Made by a program: the position numbers and the translations under genes. From assembly GCF_001429245.1 (NCBI RefSeq), contig NZ_LMJE01000007.1, forward strand, positions 163,127 to 227,126: a stretch of DNA of 64,000 bases. The letters run 5' to 3'. This DNA comes from Rhizobium sp. Root274. GTDB lineage: Bacteria; Pseudomonadota; Alphaproteobacteria; Rhizobiales; Rhizobiaceae. The notes under the pieces were generated by a model. It did not search any database, was not told the origin of the DNA, and saw only the letters and a list, made by a program, of their open reading frames with translations. Position 1 is the stretch's first letter; the number at the start of each line of letters is the position of its first letter. Shown in pieces: positions 39,152 to 46,327 of the stretch.

Positions 39152-39418
39152 ATGAACACCGAAACGGAACTGATGCTGAAGGGTTATGGCCTGACCACCG
39201 CCCAGATCCTGTATCGCCTGCCGGACCACCCCTCCCTGCTGCAAACCTACATCTGGCAGCACTACGACCTGGCACCAGACTTTCCCGAGATGCGCGGCTT
39301 CCTGCGCTTCTGGCAGGAGAAGATCGAAGGACCGCTTCATTCGGTGACCTATGTGCACAAGAAGATGATCGCAGCCAGCGAATGGCGCGCGCTGAAAGGT
39401 GAGTTCATCCTTCACTGA
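39152..39418 (+). CDS. usg: Usg family protein
   Basis: An 88-residue protein of the small Usg family (COG5425), once linked by annotation to tryptophan biosynthesis, with no proven activity. The whole length matches: LKGYGLTTAQILYRLPDHPSLLQTYIWQ, DLAPDFPEMRGFLRFWQEKIEGPLHSV and a short C-terminal strand. No membrane or signal sequence is present. It is the only gene between the ABC operon and the convergent DUF2270 gene. Confidence 0.88.
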   Translation: MNTETELMLKGYGLTTAQILYRLPDHPSLLQTYIWQHYDLAPDFPEMRGFLRFWQEKIEGPLHSVTYVHKKMIAASEWRALKGEFILH

Positions 39419-39424
39419 CTGAGC

Positions 39425-40162
39425 TCAGACATGCACCTCGCCATGAGCAAATTCTCCGTCCTCCGGTTCGGGGTAAAAGACTGCGGCGACGATGGCGACA
39501 TAGAAAGCGAGAACGAACCCAAGCACCACGGCGCCGTGGAGCGGACCCAGATGTGCATTGACCACGACTTGCTGGAGATTGCCGACAAACTCGACCGGTC
39601 GTTCTCCCGCCTGCAGTTTCGGGCTTGAGATCTTCAGACCCCAGGCGAGCAGCAGGATCAGATACATCCAGATATAGTTCCGCCGGATGCGCCGAAAGAG
39701 CGCTTCCCGGTAGCTGATGAGAAACAACGGTGCCCTCAGACTGGCGGCAATGGCATCGGCCCAGTCGGCATTCAGCTCCGCCCGTGGGCAGAGCGCTTGG
39801 GCAAAATAATGCCGTTCCAGCTGCCTGACCCTGGCGCGATAGACATCGAAAAAGCGATAGCGCCGCGCCTCGATCAACAGGAAGACCGAGATCAGCAGCA
39901 TAGCGAACAGCACCACACCGTGATGGGACGTCGGCGTCGACAGCGATACCGAGAGCAGACCGGCCACCACCGTCATCGACCAGTTGGTCGTCCGGTCGAT
40001 CCTATCCCGCCAGCTCGTCATCCGGGCCATCTCGCCCCGATAATAGTGGATGATCATATTGGCCTTTTCGGCCGAGGTAGAGGGCAAGGCCGGAGCGCGA
40101 CGCGGCGGCTGTTGCGGCGTGATTTGCGCAAGGGTCTCGGTCTCGGATTGCAGTGGTGACAT
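39425..40162 (-). CDS. DUF2270 membrane protein
   Basis: A 245-residue predicted integral membrane protein. A Pro/Gln-rich cytosolic start is followed by the DUF2270 signature (MIIHYYRGEMARMTSWRDRIDRTTNWSMT) and hydrophobic segments near 68-100, 165-180 and 208-230. ADWADAIAASLRAPLF and RRIRRNYIWMYLILLLAW are conserved in the family. Function is unknown. The start at 40162 is the one consistent with the family; the longer reading overlaps the divergent methyltransferase gene. Confidence 0.85.
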   Translation of the reverse strand: MSPLQSETETLAQITPQQPPRRAPALPSTSAEKANMIIHYYRGEMARMTSWRDRIDRTTNWSMTVVAGLLSVSLSTPTSHHGVVLFAMLLISVFLLIEARRYRFFDVYRARVRQLERHYFAQALCPRAELNADWADAIAASLRAPLFLISYREALFRRIRRNYIWMYLILLLAWGLKISSPKLQAGERPVEFVGNLQQVVVNAHLGPLHGAVVLGFVLAFYVAIVAAVFYPEPEDGEFAHGEVHV

Positions 40163-40288
40163 GGCATGGCTCCCTGTTCCTGAGAACGTCACAATCCGCG
40201 AGCCTGTTCCGTTTCGATTGCCAAGCAAGCCCGGACCGGTTAGACGACCCCCAACCGGCCGCGAAAGGCCCCGAGACAGGAGCGCCTC

Positions 40289-41101
40289 ATGGCCAAGATC
40301 GACGAAGAAGCATTGGCGGAAGCCTATAACCGAGCGCTCGCCCTGGAAAAGGCCGGCGAGATCGACGCGGCCGTCAAAGCCTATGAGGAAGTGCTGGCGA
40401 TCGATCCCGACGACCACGGCGGTGCCTCCGTGCGCATCGCAGCGCTTGGCCGCGGCGAAGCCCCGCCCAAGGCACCAGATGCCTATGTGGAAACCCTCTT
40501 CGACCAGCATGCGGAAGCCTTCGAGGACATTCTCGTGGAGCAGCTCGGCTACACGGTACCGATGATGGTGCGCCAGCGCCTCCAGACCCTCGAACTCGGC
40601 CCCTTCCAGCGCCTGCTCGATCTCGGTTGCGGCACAGGCCTGACCGGCGGCGCACTTCGCGACATGGTCGCCGACATGACCGGGATCGACATCTCGGAGA
40701 AGATGGTCGAGATCGCCCACGAGAAAGATCTCTATGAGACCCTTTATGTGGCCGAGATCGAGGATTTCCTCGAAGACAATGACGACGAACCCTTCGACCT
40801 CGTGACCGCGACCGACGTCCTGCCCTATCTCGGCGCGCTCGAGCCCCTGTTCTTCGGAGCCGCCGAAAACATGCTCGCCGGCGGCATCTTCATCTTCTCA
40901 TCCGAGACGGCCAGCGAAGCCGTCATGGCCGGCCGTCCCTTCATCGTTGGGCCTCACCAGCGGTTTGTCCATGCAGAGACCTATGTGCGCGAGCGACTGA
41001 CCGCCACCGGCTTTGAACTGGTGGAGATCACGGACATCAACGTGCGCATGCAGGACGGAAACCCGTCGCCGGGCCATCTGGTTATTGCAAAAAAGATATG
41101 A
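40289..41101 (+). CDS. SAM-dependent methyltransferase with N-terminal TPR
   Basis: A 270-residue cytosolic protein. Residues about 5-45 form one TPR-like helical pair (AYNRALALEKAGEIDAAVKAYEEVLAIDP). A class I methyltransferase domain follows, with motif I LLDLGCGTGLTGGAL and the acidic strand MTGIDISEKMVEIA. The PYLGALEPLFFGAAENMLAGGIFIFSSE block is typical of predicted methyltransferases of the COG4976 type. The substrate is unknown. The next gene is an orphan membrane protein about 100 bases downstream. Confidence 0.87.
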   Translation: MAKIDEEALAEAYNRALALEKAGEIDAAVKAYEEVLAIDPDDHGGASVRIAALGRGEAPPKAPDAYVETLFDQHAEAFEDILVEQLGYTVPMMVRQRLQTLELGPFQRLLDLGCGTGLTGGALRDMVADMTGIDISEKMVEIAHEKDLYETLYVAEIEDFLEDNDDEPFDLVTATDVLPYLGALEPLFFGAAENMLAGGIFIFSSETASEAVMAGRPFIVGPHQRFVHAETYVRERLTATGFELVEITDINVRMQDGNPSPGHLVIAKKI

Positions 41102-41113
41102 GTCACGTATAGG

Positions 41114-41126
41114 TTGCATTATGCAA
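41114..41126. promoter_or_regulatory. Palindrome upstream of the orphan membrane gene
   Basis: TTGCAT-T-ATGCAA is a perfect dyad 13 bases after the methyltransferase stop and about 70 bases before the next gene. It may be an operator for that gene. Confidence 0.35.
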
Positions 41127-41154
41127 TCTGAAGGTGTGTGTGATTTGTAGTCAT

Positions 41155-41194
41155 CGCCCCTCTCCCCTGCTTTCCTACTAAAAAAGGAGGGGCG
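41155..41194 (+). promoter_or_regulatory. Stem that covers the ribosome binding site of 41198
   Basis: CGCCCCTC (41155-41162) is perfectly complementary to GAGGGGCG (41187-41194). The second arm contains most of the AAGGAGG Shine-Dalgarno site that serves the ATG at 41198. The loop is 24 bases. Folding would hide the binding site, which suggests translational control or very low expression. Confidence 0.5.
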
Positions 41195-41197
41195 ACG

Positions 41198-42724
41198 ATG
41201 GACCTAAGTTATTTCGTGAATTGCCTAAGGGCTTTGCTCTGCGCATGTACTTCGCAGACTTGGGTACCGAATTCCTATGCTATGGCGCTCGCGGTATTGA
41301 CGCCCGTCTTGTTTATCTACGCGCGCAACGAGATGCGGCTAAAGCGCTTGCTTATCATCAGAGACTTTCTGACGTCGTATCCTGCCACCGCCAAGCCGCA
41401 GGAAAATCCAGACGACGGCAGCTATCTCAATCCTTCCGTTGAGTTCGTTCGGTCGAAATATGTGCAAGGCATACCTCGCCGGACGCAGCACGACCCCACG
41501 AAAGGCAAGAAGACCCACGTCGAAGAGATTGATGATTACATTGCGGACGCTCGGCTGTTCGAATGGGCTGATCTTCGTCTGCTGGTCTCCGCCACCGGCA
41601 TGATGATTGTCACGTATTACGGCATGGACGCTTTGCTACAGGGATTGTCGGCCAAACTTTCCACGACCTGCGCGCTGAAGTGCAAGCTGACCTCGCCCTT
41701 GGCGGCCGATCTTTATCTCATCGCAGGACTTGCATTTGCCGGGGCTTATCTGGCGGCCATTCGCGGCTTCATGCGCGGGCTGGCGGCATTTGATCTCTCT
41801 CCCTTCACTTTCCTGCGCTACGCCGTTGAGACAGTGGTATCTGTCGTATTTATCGTCGCAGCGTACCGGGCCATCCCGGATCCGACGCTCGGCATACGGA
41901 TCGTGACAGATACGACGAGCGCCGGTCAGGCCACTCAGCCGGCAGCGATGCAACTGCCCGACGTATCTCGCATTTGGCTCATTCTTGCGCCCGTCCTCGG
42001 CTACCTTCCCGACAGCGCCTCGAAATTCGTGATCTTGCGCCTGCAGTCGATCATTTCCTGGGTGAAGATGGACGACGACCGGTTCAACAAGGTGACCCGG
42101 GTCACGCCGCTCGACGCCCTCGACGGCATCGACTACGCCACCCGTTTTCGTCTGCAGGAGTCTGGTATCTACGATGTGCAGGGCCTTGCCACATATAATC
42201 CCCTGATGCTGCATATCGAGACGCCCTACGGCATCTATCAGGCCGTCGACTGGATTGCACAAGCCCAGCTCTGCCACCTGGTTGGACTGGAAAAGTTTCT
42301 GGTTCTACGCGAATTGCAGATACGGACAATCTTCGATCTGGAGCGTGCGATCGACTTCCGCAAACCCGGTTCCGCCGAAAGCGACAGTCCCGATGAGTTC
42401 GACTTGCTCCTTGCCGGCGTTCTGATCGCTCCGACTCAGAACCTGCGGGATGTATGCAGCATTGGCGGCGTCAAACTTCTGATGGTCGACCAGACCACCG
42501 TCAAGTCGCTGGACAATCCGGACGATTACAGCCGCTGGTTCCGCGAAAAGCTCGGCCTGACGCCAGCAGACGTGAAGACACGAGTCGAACACATGATGGG
42601 CTGGATCGCGGATGACCTGCATGTCCGTCGCCTGAGGCGCATCTGGCAGGAGATTTCCGATTCCTTAGGCGAGCGGTCGAAACGTCTCGACGGCGAAGGT
42701 CCAAAGCCGGACGCGGTGGGTTGA
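41198..42724 (+). CDS. Orphan multi-pass membrane protein with large cytosolic tail
   Basis: A 508-residue protein that I cannot assign to a family. Hydrophobic segments lie near residues 25-42, 125-148, 170-190, 205-224 and 257-272. About 235 soluble residues follow. In that tail the pattern L-x-x-x-GI-x-x-V-x-x-LA recurs loosely (LQESGIYDVQGLATYNP near 319-335 and LRELQIRTIFDLERA near 370-384), which recalls helix-hairpin-helix units. The first segment has several Cys (C9, C15, C17). The ribosome site is strong but hidden in a stem. It is a single gene between housekeeping-type neighbours, so it may be an acquisition or a lineage-specific gene. DNA binding at the membrane would be speculation. 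Confidence 0.7.
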   Translation: MDLSYFVNCLRALLCACTSQTWVPNSYAMALAVLTPVLFIYARNEMRLKRLLIIRDFLTSYPATAKPQENPDDGSYLNPSVEFVRSKYVQGIPRRTQHDPTKGKKTHVEEIDDYIADARLFEWADLRLLVSATGMMIVTYYGMDALLQGLSAKLSTTCALKCKLTSPLAADLYLIAGLAFAGAYLAAIRGFMRGLAAFDLSPFTFLRYAVETVVSVVFIVAAYRAIPDPTLGIRIVTDTTSAGQATQPAAMQLPDVSRIWLILAPVLGYLPDSASKFVILRLQSIISWVKMDDDRFNKVTRVTPLDALDGIDYATRFRLQESGIYDVQGLATYNPLMLHIETPYGIYQAVDWIAQAQLCHLVGLEKFLVLRELQIRTIFDLERAIDFRKPGSAESDSPDEFDLLLAGVLIAPTQNLRDVCSIGGVKLLMVDQTTVKSLDNPDDYSRWFREKLGLTPADVKTRVEHMMGWIADDLHVRRLRRIWQEISDSLGERSKRLDGEGPKPDAVG

Positions 42725-42818
42725 CGAAACGACCGCGCCACCGCGCATTGCTGACCTTTCCATCCAGCCCTTCGTGCTTTATGCCTCGGCCTCAGACAAA
42801 ACTTCAGAGGCAGGTCAT

Positions 42819-43691
42819 ATGGCAAAGGTCGCATTCATCGGTTTGGGCGTCATGGGATATCCGATGGCAGGCCATCTCAAGGCCAAGGGTGGTCACGAGG
42901 TGACAGTCTACAATCGCACCAGCGCCAAGGCCGAGGCCTGGGTGAAGCAGCATGGCGGAAACCAGGCCTCCACACCCGCCGAAGCCGCCCGGGACGCAGA
43001 CTTCGTCTTCACCTGCGTCGGCAATGACGATGACCTGCGCTCGGTGACCATAGGCGCTGATGGCGCTCTCGCTGGGATGAAATCAGGCGCCATCCTGATC
43101 GACAGCACCACCGCCTCGGCCGAAGTTGCCCGCGAATTGGCCGAGGCAGCAGCAGCCCGTGGCTGCGGCTTCATCGACGCTCCGGTCTCGGGCGGACAGG
43201 CCGGCGCGGAAAACGGTGTTCTGACCGTGATGTGCGGTGGCGAGCCTGACGTCTTCGAGAAGGCGAAACCGGTGATCGATGCCTATGCCCGGATGGTCGG
43301 CTTGATGGGTCCGGCCGGCGCCGGTCAGCTGACGAAGATGGTCAATCAGATCTGCATTGCCGGCCTCGTCCAAGGCCTCGCGGAGGGTATTCACTTCGGC
43401 AAGAAGGCCGGCCTCGATATCGAGAAGGTCGTCGATGTCATCTCAAAGGGCGCGGCCGGATCCTGGCAGATGGAAAACCGCCACAAGACCATGAATGTTG
43501 GCAAATATGATTTCGGCTTCGCCGTCGATTGGATGCGCAAGGATTTGGACATCGTCCTCAACGAAGCGAGACGCAATGGCGCCAGCCTTCCGGTGACGGC
43601 GCTGGTCGATCAGTTCTACGGTGAGGTGCAGAAACTAGGCGGCAAGCGCTGGGACACGTCGTCGCTCCTGGCAAGGCTTGAGACAAAATGA
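42819..43691 (+). CDS. 3-hydroxyisobutyrate / tartronate semialdehyde-type dehydrogenase
   Basis: A 290-residue NAD(P)-dependent beta-hydroxyacid dehydrogenase. The Rossmann start is VAFIGLGVMGYPMAGHL. The substrate motif is DAPVSGGQAGAENG, the catalytic Lys lies in GAGQLTKMVNQ, and the cofactor-contact segment near the C-terminus (DFGFAVDWMRKDLDI) is conserved. AGAGG lies eight bases before the ATG at 42819. The exact acid substrate cannot be read. It overlaps the following AlkD-like gene by four bases. Confidence 0.92.
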   Translation: MAKVAFIGLGVMGYPMAGHLKAKGGHEVTVYNRTSAKAEAWVKQHGGNQASTPAEAARDADFVFTCVGNDDDLRSVTIGADGALAGMKSGAILIDSTTASAEVARELAEAAAARGCGFIDAPVSGGQAGAENGVLTVMCGGEPDVFEKAKPVIDAYARMVGLMGPAGAGQLTKMVNQICIAGLVQGLAEGIHFGKKAGLDIEKVVDVISKGAAGSWQMENRHKTMNVGKYDFGFAVDWMRKDLDIVLNEARRNGASLPVTALVDQFYGEVQKLGGKRWDTSSLLARLETK

Positions 43692-44374
43692 TCGGCCCCT
43701 CCTCGACCGCAGCCGAGATCGTCGCGCACCTGCGCTCGATGCGGTCGGAGGAGAATCTTGCCGGCATGGCACGTTTCGGGATTGTGACTGACACAGCACT
43801 CGGGATCGGCAACCCCGCGATCCAGAAACTCGCCAAAACCATCGGGAAAGACCAGCCCCGCGCGCACCAACTCTGGCAATCCGGCATTCGGGAAGCGCGT
43901 CTATTGGCGATCTGGACCTTCGATCCGATGCTTCTGGCGTTGGACGAAGCCTGGCGGCTCGCCGCGGATTTCAACTCCTGGGAGATCGTCGATGCGGCTG
44001 CCGATCTTTTGACACAGACGCCCTACTGGCACCATCTCGTTGAAGCCTTCGCGACAGACGATCGACAGTTTGTCAGACGTGCCGCCTTTGCCATGATCGC
44101 AGGCGCAACAGTCCACAACAAGACGGAGCCGGACGAGACGTTCATCGGCTGGCTCCCGCTCATCGAGCGCTATGCAACGGATCCGCGAAATTTCGTCAAG
44201 AAAGCGGTCAACTGGGCTTTGCGCAATATCGGCAAGCGCAGCCGGGCCTGCCACACAAAGGCGCTCTTGCTGGCGGAAAGCCTGGCGCGCAGCGACGACA
44301 CGAGTGCCCGCTGGATCGGCAAGGATGCCATGCGCGAGCTGAGCGATCCCAAACGGATCGCCAGGCTGAAGTAG
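43688..44374 (+). CDS. AlkD-like DNA alkylation repair protein
   Basis: A 228-residue all-helical HEAT-repeat protein of the AlkC/AlkD glycosylase superfamily (COG4912). Repeats with EARLLAIWTFDP, WEIVDAAADLL, FVRRAAFAMIAG and FVKKAVNWALRNIGKRS are typical. Members excise or bind alkylated bases, though some have no proven activity. The ATGA overlap indicates translational coupling to the dehydrogenase, an unusual partnership. Confidence 0.87.
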   Translation: MIGPSSTAAEIVAHLRSMRSEENLAGMARFGIVTDTALGIGNPAIQKLAKTIGKDQPRAHQLWQSGIREARLLAIWTFDPMLLALDEAWRLAADFNSWEIVDAAADLLTQTPYWHHLVEAFATDDRQFVRRAAFAMIAGATVHNKTEPDETFIGWLPLIERYATDPRNFVKKAVNWALRNIGKRSRACHTKALLLAESLARSDDTSARWIGKDAMRELSDPKRIARLK

Positions 44375-44388
44375 GGCCGAGGCCGATC

Positions 44389-44877
44389 CTATTCTTCGCC
44401 GGACTTCTGGTTGTCCAGCATCATGTAGTCGAGCGGCAGTTCGGTCGTGTACTTGATCTGTTCCATGGCGAAGGCCGAAGACACGTCGCGGATCTCAATC
44501 TTGGCAATCATCCGCTTGTAGAAGGCGTCATAGGCAGCAATATCGGGCACGACGACACGCAGCAGATAATCGACGTCGCCGCTCATGCGATAGAATTCGA
44601 CCACTTCCGGGAACTCGGCCACCACTTCGGAAAACCGCTTCAGCCATTCGATGGAGTGGCTCGAGGTCCGGATCGACACGAAAACCGTGACCTTCGTATT
44701 AACCTTCACGGGATCGAGCAGGGCGACGCGACGGCGGATGACACCGTCTTCTTCCATTTTCTGAATGCGGCGCCAGCACGGCGTCGTCGACAGACCGACC
44801 TTCTTCGCCAGATCCGCCACGGCCAGGGTGGAATCCTCTTGGAGGATACGAAGGATTTTACGATCGAGGCGATCCAT
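44389..44877 (-). CDS. Lrp/AsnC-family transcriptional regulator
   Basis: A 162-residue regulator. The N-terminal helix-turn-helix (LDRKILRILQEDSTLAVADLAKKVGLSTTPCWRRIQKMEEDGVI) is close to Lrp/BkdR types. The C-terminal RAM ligand-binding domain (about 70-150) shows MSGDVDYLLRVVVPDIAAYDAFYKRMI. It probably responds to an amino acid. A long dyad just upstream is a plausible self-regulatory operator. Confidence 0.93.
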   Translation of the reverse strand: MDRLDRKILRILQEDSTLAVADLAKKVGLSTTPCWRRIQKMEEDGVIRRRVALLDPVKVNTKVTVFVSIRTSSHSIEWLKRFSEVVAEFPEVVEFYRMSGDVDYLLRVVVPDIAAYDAFYKRMIAKIEIRDVSSAFAMEQIKYTTELPLDYMMLDNQKSGEE

Positions 44878-44894
44878 GATGATTCCCGTAAAAA

Positions 44895-44924
44895 CTGATT
44901 TTCTCCGATATAGCGGAAAATCAG
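44895..44924. promoter_or_regulatory. Dyad upstream of the Lrp-type regulator
   Basis: CTGATTTTC and GAAAATCAG form a perfect 9-bp dyad with a 12-base centre (TCCGATATAGCG), starting 18 bases before the regulator gene. A further GGAAAATC occurs at 44933. Lrp proteins often bind such AT-rich dyads and control their own genes. Confidence 0.5.
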
Positions 44925-44928
44925 TGAT

Positions 44929-45627
44929 TCAAGGAAAATCATTTCGCCCTATCAACAGGGAAACTTCTCGTCTCAGCACAGGCAGGACTTCCGCCTCGAA
45001 CCAAGGATGCCGCTTCAGCCAGCCGGTGTTGCGCCAGCTCGGATGCGGCAGCGGAAGTACGCGCGGACCGGCGGTATTGGTAAGAAAAGTATCCCGCCAC
45101 CGCTCTACCGTTTCCGTCATGGTGCGGCCGCGCCGGCCGCCCAGATGCCAGGCCTGTGCATATTGACCGATGGCGAGGATCAGCTCGACCTGCGGCATCG
45201 ACCGCATCACCGTTTCCCGCCAATGGGGCGCACATTCGCGGCGCGGCGGCAGATCGTGACCCTCGGCATTATAGCCGGGAAAGCAGAAGCCCATGGGCGC
45301 GATGGCGAAGCGCGACCGGTCGTAGAAGGTCTCGCGATCGACCCCGAGCCAGAACCGCAGCCGGTCGCCGGATGCGTCGTTGAACGGGATGCCGCTTTCA
45401 TGCACCCGCAGACCCGGCGCCTGCCCCGAAATCAAGACTTTTGCAGTCGACGAGAGATAGGCGACCGGGCGAGGCTCATGCGGCATGCGGTTTTCCGGAC
45501 CGCCGGCGGGACAGTCGCGGCAGATACGACATTGCGAGATGGCGTGGATGAGCGTGTCCACCGGAACCGGCGCATCGGAGGACGGTCCAATGGGGGGAAG
45601 GGAATTATCCGTCATCACACGTGTCAC
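44929..45627 (-). CDS. Uracil-DNA glycosylase superfamily protein
   Basis: A 232-residue protein of the UDG fold (COG1573-like). Motif A is LISGQAPGLRVHESGIPFNDASGDRL. Motif B is LPLPHPSWRN. An N-terminal CRICRDC cluster resembles the metal or Fe-S ligands of family 4/5 enzymes. It probably removes uracil or a related damaged base, but activity is not proven. The GTG at 45627 abuts the stop of the upstream gene and has AGGAAG seven bases before it; the ATG at 45615 is an alternative. Confidence 0.85.
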   Translation of the reverse strand: MTRVMTDNSLPPIGPSSDAPVPVDTLIHAISQCRICRDCPAGGPENRMPHEPRPVAYLSSTAKVLISGQAPGLRVHESGIPFNDASGDRLRFWLGVDRETFYDRSRFAIAPMGFCFPGYNAEGHDLPPRRECAPHWRETVMRSMPQVELILAIGQYAQAWHLGGRRGRTMTETVERWRDTFLTNTAGPRVLPLPHPSWRNTGWLKRHPWFEAEVLPVLRREVSLLIGRNDFP

Positions 45628-46221
45628 TCAGTCACTTCCTCGAAACCATCGACCCAAGGCGTCAAACGTTAACGTCTGCGACCAGCCGCCCGGTTCCCTC
45701 GCCTCCAGCCTCTGCAGTCGACGCCAATCCTCCGGACGCTCGAACGAGCCGGCCCAGATCCCGTAACCGGCCTTGCGCGCCCGCAATTCCGCCATGTGGT
45801 AGTCGCCGTTTGCAACGGCAAGCCCAGCGGCCACCATTTCGTGACCGAGATCGACCGCGCCCTTAAGACAGGTCACCAGAAGGCGACCATATCGATCTTC
45901 GTCATCTTCCTGCCCGGAGCACTCGACGGGAGCGCCTTTCAGAAGAAGGACGAGCCCTGCCCGCGCCGCCATGCCACAGTCATAGGAGCCGCTCGGCCGA
46001 TCGCACATCTGGCCGAGCTCAGGGGCATCGATCCCGTTGATGCGCAGCCGTCGCCCCTCTTCCGTCAGAGTATCGCCATCCACCACGACGAACGGCCCGC
46101 GGGTTCGGATCGCCTGCGCGTTCTCCAGCTTCGCGATGATCAAAAGCGCCAGGAAGAGCATGCCAGCGCCGACCAACGCATCCCGCAGCCGCCGACCGGT
46201 CACCGCCACAATCCCTCCCAT
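45628..46221 (-). CDS. Membrane-anchored thermonuclease family protein
   Basis: A 197-residue SNase-like protein. An N-terminal hydrophobic helix (ALVGAGMLFLALLIIA) serves as anchor or signal. The nuclease domain shows VVDGDTLTEEGRRLRINGIDAPELGQ, then DRYGRLLVTCL and a late AELRARKAGYGIWAG, as in staphylococcal nuclease homologues. Catalytic Asp, Arg and Glu equivalents are present. GTG at 46245 is an alternative start. It is immediately upstream of the UDG-like gene, giving a possible DNA-processing pair. Confidence 0.84.
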   Translation of the reverse strand: MGGIVAVTGRRLRDALVGAGMLFLALLIIAKLENAQAIRTRGPFVVVDGDTLTEEGRRLRINGIDAPELGQMCDRPSGSYDCGMAARAGLVLLLKGAPVECSGQEDDEDRYGRLLVTCLKGAVDLGHEMVAAGLAVANGDYHMAELRARKAGYGIWAGSFERPEDWRRLQRLEAREPGGWSQTLTFDALGRWFRGSD

Positions 46222-46327
46222 TTCAAAAACAAAACCTTTGCGCACATGGCAAACAAATCCTTCCCCTGCAGGATCTTCTTAAGATTTGGTCGCTAAGTTC
46301 GCTTGAGGCGCGGAAGACTGCAACTTC

